A DNA stretch of 64,000 bases from Phaenicophaeus curvirostris (lineage: Eukaryota > Chordata > Aves > Cuculiformes > Cuculidae). The stretch covers positions 40,041,276 to 40,105,275 of the forward strand of contig NC_091395.1 in assembly GCF_032191515.1 (NCBI RefSeq). The letters run 5' to 3'. Below are positions 38,458 through 49,000 of the stretch, in pieces. The position numbers and the translations under genes are program-made. Every line of letters begins with the position of its first letter. Position 1 is the stretch's first letter. The notes under the pieces were generated by a model that was not told the DNA's origin, did not search any database, and worked only from the letters and a program-made list of their open reading frames with translations.

Positions 38458-40130
38458 TCATAGAATCATAGAATCATAGAATAACCAGGTTGGAAGAGAC
38501 CCACCAGATCATCCAGTCCAACCGTTCCCATCAAACACTAAACCATATCCCTCAGCACCTCATCCACCCGTGCCTTAAACACCTCCAGGGAAGGTGAATC
38601 AACCACCTCCCTGGGCAGCCTGTTCCAGTGCCCAATGACCCTTTCTGTGAAGAATTTTTTCCTAATGTGCAGCCTAAATCTCCCCTGGTGGAGCTTGAGG
38701 CCATTCCCTCTTGTCCTGTCCCCTGTCACTTGGGAGAAGAGGCCAGCACCTTCCTCTCTACAACCTCCTTTCAGGTAGTTATAGAGAGCAATGAGGTCTC
38801 CCCTCAGCCTCCTCTTCTCCAGGCTAAACAACCCCAGCTCTCTCAGCCGCTCCTCATAAGGCCTGTTCTCCAGCCCCTTCACCAGCTTTGTTGCTATTCT
38901 CTGGACTTGCTCCAGAGCCTCAACATCCTTCTTGTGGTGAGAGGCCCAGAACTGAACACAGTATTTGAGGAGTGATCTCACCAGTGCCGAGTACAGAGGG
39001 AGAATAACCTCCCTGGACCTGCTGGTCAAGCCATTTCTGATACAAGCCAAGATGCCATTGGCCTCCTTGGCCGCCTGGGCACACTGCTGGCTCATGTTCA
39101 GTGGGCTGTCAACCAACACGCCCAGGTCCCTCTCCTCCAGGCAGCTTTCTAGACAGACTTCTCCCAGTCTGTAGCACTGCATAGGGTTGTTGTGCCCAAA
39201 GTGCAGGACCCGGCATTTGGCCTTGTTAAACCTCATGCCATTGGACTCAGCCCAGCGGTCCAGCCTGTTCAGATCCCTTTGCAGAGCCTCCCTACCCTCC
39301 ATCAGATCAACACTTCCACCCAGCTTAGTGTCGTCTGCAAACTTGCTAAGGGTGCACTCGATGCCTTCATCCAGGTCATTGATAAAGACATTGAACAGGG
39401 CTGGACCCAGCACTGAGCCCTGGGGAACCGCACTTGTCACTGGCCTCCAGCTGGATTTCACACCATTTACCACCACTCTCTGGGCCCGGCCATCCAACCG
39501 GTTTTCCACCCAGGAGAGTGTGCGCCTGTCCAGGCCAGAGGCTGACAGTTTCCCAAGCAGAATGCTGTGAGAAACTGAGTCAAAGGCTTTGCTGAAGTCC
39601 AGGAAGACCACATCCACAGCCTTTCCCTCATCCAGCAGCCGAGTCACTTTGTCATAGAAGGTGATCAGGTTAGTTTGGCGAGACCTGCCTTTTGTGAACC
39701 CATGTTGACTGGGCCTGATCACCCAGTTCTCTTGCATGTGCTTCATGATAGCACTCAAGATCACCTGTTCCATGACTTTCCCTGGCACTGAGGTCAGACT
39801 GACAGGCCTGTAGTTTCCTGGGTCCTCCCTGCGACCCTTCTTGTAGATGGGCACGACATCAGGCAGCCTCCAGTCCAGTGGGACTTCCCCAGTCTTCCAG
39901 GACTGTTGGAAGATGATGGAAAGGGGTTTGGCCAGCACATCTGCCAGCTCTTTCAATACCCTTGGATGAATCCCATCCGGCCCCATAGACTTGTGGGTGT
40001 CTAGTCGGGCTAGCAAGGCTCTGACCCCCTCCTCTTGGATCACGGGAGCTTTGTTGTGCTCCTCTAGCTCCTGGGTTTGTACACAGACAGAACAACTTTA
40101 TTTACAATTAAAGACTGAGGCAAAGAAGAC
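38458..40130 (-). mobile_element. Long, well-preserved CR1 LINE, 5'-truncated (-)
   Basis: This is the longest transposable element in the window, on the - strand. Its 3' tail of TCATAGAA units is at 38458. It includes the short 3' UTR, the end of ORF2, the whole reverse-transcriptase domain and part of the linker that lies between the endonuclease and RT domains. That linker is recognised by 'gactgaggcaaagaag' on + at about 40113. The endonuclease domain, ORF1 and the 5' UTR are absent, so it cannot move by itself. The 1.5-kb coding part has no stop or frameshift, which suggests a recent insertion. No clear target-site duplication was seen, as is usual for CR1. Confidence 0.96.
38538..40043 (-). 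CDS. CR1 ORF2 fragment: reverse transcriptase and C-terminal region
   Basis: This is an open frame of 501 codons inside the CR1 copy, partial at its N-terminus. The first codon taken is GTG and the frame stays open upstream for at least ten codons, so this is not a true start. The reverse transcriptase copies CR1 RNA into DNA at a nicked target site. Visible motifs, in order, are NYRPVSLTS (residues ~77-85), motif A LDFSKAFD (148-155, catalytic Asp149), motif B PQGSVLGP (207-214) and motif C FADD (235-238, catalytic Asp pair). The YxDD tyrosine is replaced by Phe, as is usual in CR1. The conserved CR1 C-terminal block follows (about 370-501). All catalytic aspartates are present. The N-terminal endonuclease is missing through truncation. 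It is not a host gene, and expression is unlikely because no promoter is left. Confidence 0.93.
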   Translation of the reverse strand: MIQEEGVRALLARLDTHKSMGPDGIHPRVLKELADVLAKPLSIIFQQSWKTGEVPLDWRLPDVVPIYKKGRREDPGNYRPVSLTSVPGKVMEQVILSAIMKHMQENWVIRPSQHGFTKGRSRQTNLITFYDKVTRLLDEGKAVDVVFLDFSKAFDSVSHSILLGKLSASGLDRRTLSWVENRLDGRAQRVVVNGVKSSWRPVTSAVPQGSVLGPALFNVFINDLDEGIECTLSKFADDTKLGGSVDLMEGREALQRDLNRLDRWAESNGMRFNKAKCRVLHFGHNNPMQCYRLGEVCLESCLEERDLGVLVDSPLNMSQQCAQAAKEANGILACIRNGLTSRSREVILPLYSALVRSLLKYCVQFWASHHKKDVEALEQVQRIATKLVKGLENRPYEERLRELGLFSLEKRRLRGDLIALYNYLKGGCREEGAGLFSQVTGDRTRGNGLKLHQGRFRLHIRKKFFTERVIGHWNRLPREVVDSPSLEVFKARVDEVLRDMV

Positions 40131-41835
40131 TGAGTCGGAGAGCCTGACTCTCAGGCTTAGTGGTATAGTTTCTTATCCTATTTCTTTTTTAGCCTAGAGA
40201 ACACAGTGACTGCATATGGGAAAAAAAAAAAAGGTTCTGCATATTTGGAGTGGTTTCCTTCTCATGAAGCGCCAGTCAGTGCTGCACTTCAAATTGTGGC
40301 AGAACTCTCAGAATGAAATTGGCCTCTTTTAAGAACAGTATTCATAACCTTATGAGACCAAGTAGAATATCATGGGTGTCTTATTGTCATTCAGGGAAAG
40401 TTAAAAAAAAAATCTATGAAATTTAAAAGATTTCAGAGAGGCCTTTACCACTTCCTGCTGTGGTATCTCTAAGTAATGTAGTACAAATCCTGGTGAAAAT
40501 TTGGGAAATCTTTCTCAAAAAGCTGCAGAAAAGTTGTTAATTTCTACCATAGAACAAATAGAGAAGAAAATTAACAGGATTTAATTGTACTTTATGCTTG
40601 AACACCTTATTGCCACTGTCTTATGATGATTTGAGAATGATAAAACAACTGAGATCTTCAGAAATTAAATGTAGTTTTCTGCTGTACTTTCTAAGTTGCT
40701 GCCAAAATATTTTTTTCCTGTTTATGGCAATAAGCCTCCCTTTCTGTACTTTTTATAGTACCACAGAGATATTGATTTATTATTGATATATGAGGGGAAC
40801 TGTTAATGCTAGCTGGCCAAAGGTAAAATAAAACTGTCAGGGTTAATTATCAGTTTATGATCAGCACTGAGGTAACTGATTCAGGCTTCAAAGGTGTTGG
40901 AGTGGCATAGTCTGGAATGCTTTTCCCGTAGTTGCAAAGAGCATTCTTGTATTCACTTGCTTGAGTGACTACCAGCTTTAGCTTTTAAACTAATCACACC
41001 ACCCTCTGCCACAGTACAGCAGATGTTGGGGCCTGTGGGTTTGAGGAGTAACTGGGCAAAAAGACAAACCTTTTTTGTAAGGGCAACATAGCTACAGCAG
41101 CCTGCAAACCGAAGTAGTCACTGCAGTGTGAAAATAGCTGCTTTCAAGAATCCTGGTCCCAAGTACTACTTGTCTACTGCAGGAAGCAGATGGTTTCTGA
41201 AAGCTGACTTGGAGGATATTTTTATACTGCAGCCAAAATACAAGCACAGCTTATGAAGACCGTGAGCGTATCTGAGGTAATGGGGATGTCAATGCAGGCT
41301 CTGGTCTGCAGGAGGGATCCTTGTTAAAGACACACATAGGTATTTTATCTGAAGCTCTGTCTTACAGATGATATGCCAGAAGCTGAACGTCACCCCATGC
41401 TGTCTTTGAGTTACTTCTGAAGCTGAAATTTGAAAGTAATTTGGAAGCGTCACAATGGGTAGAAGCATCTCAAGATGGAAAGCAATCTTGCTTGCAGATT
41501 GTCATGGCAGAGAAGACCAAGACCAGCACTGCCTAACTTCTTCAGACTGAATGCTGCTCAATTATGAACATTTTTAATACACAAATAAGACAAAACTCCT
41601 CAGCATGCGGCCTATAAACATGGATGTGAAGGCAATCTGGGAACGAGATCTAAATACTGCAGCCTGTGAGAAGCCAGGTACTGCGCATAAGTCACTGAGG
41701 TGTGCTCTGCAGTGAGCAGCTAAGAAGTGTCCACAGATTCATGGACAGATATACATCCTCAGGAAGGGTGTCCTCTAGAGGTGCCCACTGCTACACCGAG
41801 GACATAAATGGTATTTTGATCTGGACGTCAAGGGT
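40131..41835. other. Spacer, nothing recognised
   Basis: No gene or repeat family is recognised. An A-run lies at about 40220-40231. GC content rises from about 40850 rightwards toward the GC-rich block. Confidence 0.55.
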
Positions 41836-42475
41836 AAATGGCGTCAATTAAGGGAGAGCATCTCCCTTGAGATGCTTGGTGGGCATCCCATCTCATGCCT
41901 TGGTGACCTGTTATTTGCATCTCATCATGTGTCCTTGGGGCTCCAGCCTAGAACCTGTGTGGGCAGCCCTGTCGCACCAGTGGCTGCTGGGGGAGGCCAC
42001 CCTCCAGGTCTACAATGGCCTCCACTTCACCATGGTCCATCCATATCCCCACAGCCCTGCCTGGCAAAGGGCCGTGGCCACCCTGAGCTGCCCTGTTGGG
42101 TGGCAGGAGCCCTGCCCAGGTATCTGTGGGGAACAGCTGTGGGGGTCAGCACAGGTTCCCCCAGGACCAGACCTGGCAGCACGGGGCCCAGCCTGGAGCT
42201 GTGCAGGGACTTGCTGCTGCCTGGTTTTGCAGACAAACATCACAGTAAATATTTAGGTGGAAAGGGTGCTGGGGGTGACACAGGGCTCCATTGCAGTCTC
42301 CTGCTGCAGGAAGACCATCTGCAGAACCCTGCAGTGTGTCCCACATCTTGGCTGAGGCTTGAGCAGAGCTTGAGGAGGTTCCTCGGCATCATGGTGCTTT
42401 GGGACAAGATAGGCAAGATCCCCTTGGGTCTTGCACATATCCCGCATTGCTTTGCTCCTGGCACATTCCCATCTG
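41836..42475. other. GC-rich, CpG-poor block of unknown origin
   Basis: About 640 bp is clearly richer in G and C than all neighbouring unique DNA but has few CpGs, so it is not a CpG island. Because stops are rare, open frames overlap on both strands. The longest is 213 codons on + (41872-42513), alongside a 129-codon frame (41867-42256) and four frames of 64-77 codons on -. None has a domain I recognise, and the proline-, glycine- and cysteine-rich peptides look like by-products of base composition. A small nested hairpin sits at its left edge (41851-41876). It could be an old LTR or other repeat, or an exon of an unknown transcript. No family was recognised. Confidence 0.5.
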
Positions 42476-43619
42476 CAACTATTTATGCATTTACATTGTT
42501 CACAGTTATATGATAAAGATTAAATAATGTAACACTTCAGTTTGACACTTAGTGTATGATACTCTTTTAGTATCTACATATTGAAATATTATCGTTTTAG
42601 TGGCAGTATGGAAATTTTTACTGATGTGATCAGAAATGCATATTTTGTCTTCAACTTTTCTATTTTCCCAGATTTATATTTCAACAAAATAAGATCTTAT
42701 TCACAAAAAAGGACCTTCATTATTAGAGTTCTGTTCAAGTCTCAATCAGCAGCTGAGCTTTGGAAAAAAATAACAAGTAAAGAAGTCCAGCTTCATAGCA
42801 GTGTCCTTTGTGTTCAGGACAGAAGTGGCTGTAAAAGACTCTGTGTTTCCTGTTTACTTGGGTTTCTTTTACTGACACCAGTTTGGTTTGCTCCTCCTAA
42901 GGTGCCTGCTGCATGCGGACTGGCTTACAATGAAGCCTGCTAGTTTTAGCTGGGGCTTCTTCTCTGCTGAAACAGTGGGCACAGTTGGGCAGGTACAAAC
43001 TACCCCTGTTCTTGTCCTGGTCTTCTTATATTCCTCCAGCTATGAGCTCCAGTCCAAACAGAGCCTGCCCTGGGACTGCTGCATAGGGTAGTCTTTGTGG
43101 CATGTATATAAAAGTGCCTTCTGCTGTAGTAATGCAGTGTTGCATGGTATAGTAGAATTTTATTTGACTTGCTTTATTCATTTTTAAATAAACTCTTTTT
43201 AACCTCTGAAGTGATATTCAATTCACTCCCTATAATATAAAGCTGTTTTTTTTGGGGGATTAGCATGAGATTTCAATCTTCACTTAAATCTCCTGTAAGA
43301 TTTGCTCTTTCTATATGTAGCTGTTGCATGTACTCTTATTCACACCACACACACCTTTATCTTCTCACACATACTACTAGCAGCTAGGAATAAAAAAAGG
43401 AAGTGTCAGGCTCAACATAAATGATTGGTATGAATTGCACAGATTGCTGCTGCATGGTATCTTTCTCATCACAAACCGAAAAATATTACTACAATGTTCT
43501 AGTTTGGACTAAAGCAGAACTTATCATCCGATTTTTCAGCTAAGCCTCTTTCAAAATTTCAGCTGCTGAAACTGACCCACGCAGGTTTTCAGACAGCATC
43601 TGCCTCTAAACTTGATACA
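42476..43619. other. AT-rich spacer, nothing recognised
   Basis: No gene or repeat family is recognised. A 120-codon frame (42581-42943) lacks splice or homology support. Confidence 0.55.
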
Positions 43620-43673
43620 CTTGATAATTATCACCAAGGTAATAAGCTTGATAATTATCACCAGGGTAATGGG
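43620..43673. repeat. 27-bp tandem duplication, two copies
   Basis: The unit cttgataattatcaccaagg... (43620-43646) is repeated at 43647-43673 with three or so differences near its end. It lies about 70 bp before the LTR-like segment. Confidence 0.9.
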
Positions 43674-43740
43674 ACACTGGTGTGTAGAGAGTCCACTGCT
43701 CACACTTATTCCTATGTCATTTAAAGCCTTCCCAGAGTTG

Positions 43741-44209
43741 GTGGCGAAAGAGGTGGCACCTGCTGGGTGGAGCTGACAGGGCAGGTGATCCAGCTTGATG
43801 AAATATTCCATGCCATACACGTCATTCTCAAAATAAAAACTTAGAGATCATGAGAGTCAGCCCTCTTCTTCAACCCCTAAGCCTCTCCATGTGTTCCCAA
43901 GTCCAGTTCCTGGAACCATGTCCTGAGTCCAGCTCCCATCTGCCACTGAGTCCAGTCCAGGATCATCCCCGCACCTGCCCTGCGACATCAGTGGTTTTGT
44001 ATAGTTGTATATATTTTACTGTTTCCTTATTAATATTATTTTCCTTTTGAACATTATTGTTCCATTAAATCTGTTTTAGTTTCCAAGCAGCAAGTCTCTC
44101 TTTCTCTCATTTCCCTTTACCCTCTCCTGTGTGTTTTGGGGGCCGGGGGGAGAGACTGGGACAAAAGTTACCCAGTTTAGCCACTGACCTGGTTGAAGGG
44201 GTCTAAACA
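43741..44209 (+). mobile_element. Probable LTR of an avian endogenous retrovirus
   Basis: This LTR-like segment is on +. The block 'aaatattccatgccatacacgtcatt' with a CRE-like ACGTCA (43819-43824) and an A/T-rich TATA-like stretch (43831-43840) resembles promoter regions of avian ERV LTRs, from memory. An ATTAAA polyadenylation signal lies at 44064-44069. A T/C-rich stretch and a G-rich stretch (44137-44160) follow, and the segment ends ...ggggtctaaaCA at 44209. The left edge is uncertain and could lie nearer 43680. No internal retroviral genes are visible, so it is a solo or truncated LTR. A small frame at 43850-44050 is incidental. No target-site duplication was found. Confidence 0.55.
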
Positions 44210-45819
44210 TATATGTGAAGAATTCTGTGTAGCCATGCACAAAGCTGATCTGCATAAAAAGAGGAGTTTGGGTGTTTGTGGTGGCAAGACTAGCCTAAGT
44301 CAGTAGAGAACATAAAACAGAAATCTGCCCTGCACTTCCAAATTCACTTTAACGCCCCGGTCTCCTGAAGGCAGACAGCACCATTTGTTCCAAGTAAGGC
44401 ACTCTTGATTGCTAGATGAATACATGCCACTAAACCTGGCACACAATATTTAACATCACTGTGACTTCAGAATAAATTCAGCTGCAGTACTTTGCTCTTT
44501 CCCCTGGGCATTAATTAAATACAGCCTTCACAAGCATAGCCCCCTTAGGAATGGTTGCTCTTTATACATTACAGATCTCAAGCTGTGAATACATAGGATA
44601 GTTATATTAATTTCTAATCACCACTTTTAACAGGGAGCAGCTGGGCTGCATCTAGACAGCAACAGATATCTGTAGGAATTTAGATATTTTTGTCCATTAG
44701 CATGCAAATACAGAACCAAATAGAATCTTAATGCTAGAATAGTGAATTTAATTTTTAGAAAAATATAGGGGTAATTATAAAAAACTCTAAATTAGGTCAT
44801 GCTCCTCCTGGAGACAGCCATTTATCATTTATACTTAAAAACAAGAACCTCAGATGTTTGTGCAAATGCATGTGAGAGGATCATACGGTATAAAAAGAAA
44901 CTTCCAAATGTGCCTGAAAAGCATATAAATGTCAGGAAACCTATCAGAAATACATAAAATCTCTGTGCGAATGTGACTAGGTTACAAATCCCAATGAAAG
45001 TAAACCCTTTACTTCTTTAAAAATAAACCACAGATGCAATATATTTTGTATTATCTACTGTACGTTTTTATTCTCAAGATAAATTGCTTTGCTTGTGCTT
45101 TTTCTTTATTTTGCTTTCACTGGTGCTTGAAAATACGTCATTTATTTAGGAAAAAGTATCCTCTTTTATATGAGTAAATTCTGCTACAATCAGTCCTTGA
45201 CCTAGATTCACACAGTTCTCAGAATTTATGTTCCTGAAGATATTCAGACACTCCATTTCATAAGAGAGTGAGTTCCTAGAATGTAGTATTTAGTCAAAGC
45301 TCAGCATGTGATTGAAAATTAGACAAAACTCATATTGTTCTTCTCTCAAAAGCCATTTTTAGCATGTTCAATAATTGCTTCACAGCTGGCTTTAATAAAA
45401 TGTGTTTTGGAGGAGAGCCAGGTTCATGTAATTTTTAACTGGAAAATAAAATGCAATGTCTAACTGGAAAATAAAATGCAATATTGCCATCTGATTTTTA
45501 AACTGGATATCATGGGACAGGCAGACTGTGATTTTTAGTGGAGCAGTGGAAAGCTCAATCAAATATACATCCTTTATTGTACGTATGGAAATTACATAAC
45601 ATAGTTTGAGTATTAAGTGAAATGTTATAGCTGGAACTGAAATCTCAGAGCTAATTTGTAGTATTGGTTATTTTCTGTTCTTCAGAAAGTAATAATTGTT
45701 ATTATTTAAAGAGGAAAATGGTAACATTGTTTACCAATGTCCAGTCTAAATAATTAGGGAGGAAAGATTGCTGAGAATAATATTCTAGTGTAAAAGAATA
45801 ATTTATCTTCTTTTTCCAG
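44210..45819. other. AT-rich spacer, nothing recognised
   Basis: No gene or repeat family is recognised apart from the 25-bp tandem duplication at 45436-45483. Confidence 0.6.
45436..45483. repeat. 25-bp tandem duplication, two copies
   Basis: taactggaaaataaaatgca is repeated at 45436 and 45461 with no difference over the first 22 bases. The first copy ends with 'gtc', and the second runs into 'attgcc'. Confidence 0.95.
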
Positions 45820-46043
45820 TGTTATGACCAAACCAGAAATGAGAGAGGTGTATGATCAGATTCAGATATTAGGTGTACATGAGGTTCCAGGTCAGGACAG
45901 AAGCTGTTCTTGCAGTTTAAATGAGCTATGGTCAAAGGCTAGAGAGAGTACAAAATATGACAGTCCAAAGGAAAATGAGATGGCAGCCAAAAATTGCAGC
46001 AAGGGTCAGCATTTTAGTGTATCTGTACCTACCATGTCCAGAG
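45820..46043 (+). CDS. Candidate internal coding exon of an unidentified gene
   Basis: This 224-nt segment is bounded by a good acceptor (atcttctttttccag, AG at 45818-45819) and a near-consensus donor (GAG|GTAAGA, GT at 46044). Only one frame is open through it, with 74 codons. That frame meets a stop 27 nt upstream of the acceptor and another 15 nt after the donor, so the open part fits the proposed exon. The exon would be entered in phase 2 and left in phase 1. The peptide is polar and charged, contains MREVYDQIQILGVHEVPGQ and later ELWSKARESTKYDS, and lacks the F/L/I/C excess of random AT-rich frames. I do not recognise the protein. Acceptor-donor pairs occur by chance, so this remains a candidate. 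A phase-compatible but weak segment lies at 59746-59794. Confidence 0.3.
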
Positions 46044-49000
46044 GTAAGATTGCAGGCTAAAGAAAGATGAATGAAAAGCATATGGGGTGGGGAACAATTT
46101 CAGGTCTGCAAATTAGGAGCCATTTTCAATATGGAAATGGAAGAAGGCAAGCCATGGATTCACAGAAAGGAGAAAGAGAAAAGAATTCTGGTTCTCAAAG
46201 TGTGGAGAGTTGATTCAAAAGCTGACATAAGCTGAATTAGTCTGGTATATGGACATCTTTCTTGTACAACAAGCCGCACAGGAGCAAGTGAAACTGTGAA
46301 GCGCCCGCGTGTATCTGTGTTGCATGGTTCAAGGAGGACACCCAAATTCTATCACGTTTTTAGCTAATGTCAGAGTTTGAATACATGGTATTCTTTGGGG
46401 GTAAGACTTAAGAAGCTGTATTGACTAAGGGAAAATGATGGATATCCTTGGTTGTGATACTGGGATTTCCCAATTGAAAGAAGTGTGTTTGTTAGTAACA
46501 TTTGCCAACCGAAGATCATGTTAGATTGTTAGTAATGTTCTGAAAGTTCAGAAAGTATCTGTAGTCAAATATAATTAGATTTTTATTTTCACTAAGCCTG
46601 ATAGATGGCATGTTCACATAGAGAAGGACCCAGCTACCGAGAGTTTACTACCCTGTGCAGCATCTACAGATGTATTGGAAGTCTCTGCTTCTGTAGACAC
46701 AGAGGTTATTTTGCAAAAGTTTTTAGTTACCTGCTGAATAATGAGTTAGATATTTATTTTTTTACTTAAAAGCTGCACAAGGTTCTATCTACAGCTCTAC
46801 TGTACTGTGAAAACCATTAGAACAAAAACTCTTTTCAATGGAATTTTTGTCCCCTATCCCATTTTTGACATAATACTCTCTGTAATAAATATAATATTCT
46901 TCTGTGAGATGACATGCATAATAATAAAAAGTTATAAATGGCATCTGTTTGTTTAAATTACATTTCTTTGAAACTTGGATTTATTGATTGTGGTACATCA
47001 CAGATGCAGTGGCTTCAGCAAAATTTTCAGTAAGAAGGAGTTTTTAAAATGCTGAGCCTTCTGGTAGCTTTTAATGTTTGAGAAAATTGGAAAACAGTGT
47101 GTGAGAGAAGAAACAAAGAAGAAAACCGGGTAAATTTGATAACTCAGTTCTCCACAGATATTTCATCATGCCTTTGGTAATGTAATACAAAGTATTGCCT
47201 TTCATTTTAATACAGATCAAAACCAAAAAGCAAAATCTCAAAACCTGCCATGAAACTGAGTATTTATTTTCCACAGAAGCTTAGGGCTAAGCATACTTTA
47301 AATAGCTGGCTTATTCATCTTTCTGTGGAGAGTAAGAAGAACAGATTGCTATCAGGGAATTTAAAGGGATTATCATGGCTGGTATCAAATTAAATGTATG
47401 ACTACTATGACAATACAGAATATGGTATCTAAAATCAGAATCAATTAATGAACTAGAAAAGGAGCCTGGCCATAAATTTTATTTCTCGGAAGCATGCAAT
47501 TTGCACTTAATGATTGACTGGAAATATTTTCAAAATGAGTGGTGGAATATTTGTTAAAAAGTTCAACCTTGTTTATAATTATTGTGAAGACACAGTGAGA
47601 TGGACTAGAATGGTTTTGAAGGGAATATTTCTGATGGTGGAGACACATGATAACTGAAACTTGCACTAAATGATCTGTATGAACTGTAATTGATTTTTAA
47701 AATATTTTAAAATCTGTAATCATTTATTGACACCAGTTATCTCCTGTATTATTTTATCTGGCAATTCATTTACAGCATTTAGCTTACATTAACATAGAGC
47801 CCAGTTCTGCCAATAAGAAAAAGTGAGTAAGACTTTACTGACCTGTGATAGGAACTGCATAATTTTGCTGGCACTATAGATGTACTGAATCCAGAAGACT
47901 TAGGCCATGACTGAGAGATATTCCTGTTGTACTGATTAGGAAGGTAATTTAAAATTAAAGCAACTTGATCTGAAAACATACAGATAAAGATTATAGCAGC
48001 CTGATATTCTTAATTGTTACTTCTTTGAAATTGCCAACAATTATTTAATTATTTTCAGACTCAAACATTAACTTTGTGGAAATCATTATATGTCTCAAAA
48101 TGTGATAGCAGGGTATTTTTGTTGCGTGCACATGCACTTTTTTACTTGCACAAATTATTAAATTTAAATATAAATATATTAAGTACCTTAGGAGTAGTTA
48201 AACGTGTATTCACTTAGAGGTTTCCTTAGCTTTTTGTTCAAAAAGAACAGATGCTAACAAAATGAATTCTTGAGTACAGATCACTAGGATTTCCACCCTT
48301 TTTCAGATCACTGTTTTGCCAGCACTCTTTACCTTTCACTACTACTTATTCATCTATGCCTAAACTTATTTTCTTAATTATGGTGATTATTTTAAATAAT
48401 ACTTTGAAAGGTACTGCATGTGTTCTTAGAGTATTTATCTTCTTTTTTCCAATGCTTTTAAACTCAGCCCATTTCAAGTGGCTAATATTTTACTGACTCA
48501 GACAAAAAAACTAATAGAAATTTACATTTCTGATTGTTTTTTCTGAAGTTAGTTGAGTTAAAGTACGGAATAATTCTGATCCATAACATAGCAAGGATAA
48601 AATTTCAATGCTGAGTCAGAGTATCTTAAATAGCACTTTGTAGCCATTCTGGGTCAGCCCAGCTTGGTAAGATCTTTTCTCCTTTGGTGGTCAGAAAAAG
48701 TACTATTCTGTGTATAATTAAGCCTCTCTCACATTCACACACAGCACCTTAGTGTACAGAGAGACCAGCTGCATTGTTTTAAAAGGGGTAAGTATTAGTA
48801 TATCTAAGATGCAAAAATTGCAATTATTTAAGAAATGGATACTTTTTAAGATGTTACCGGCAAATTAAACTTATGTGATTTCTTTCACCTTGTAGTTACG
48901 TTCTCCATGTATATTTTAGTAAATTATTGTGGCCACATTATTAAATTATCATACCACTTCAGTCCAGGATGTAAGTAGGTTCTAAAACTGCAGTTATCAC

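Noticed and set aside
48745..48787. 43-nt + segment bounded by a pyrimidine-rich acceptor and GTAAGT
   Set aside because: In the phase needed to follow the candidate exon at 45820-46043 it contains a stop, and it is too short to judge alone.
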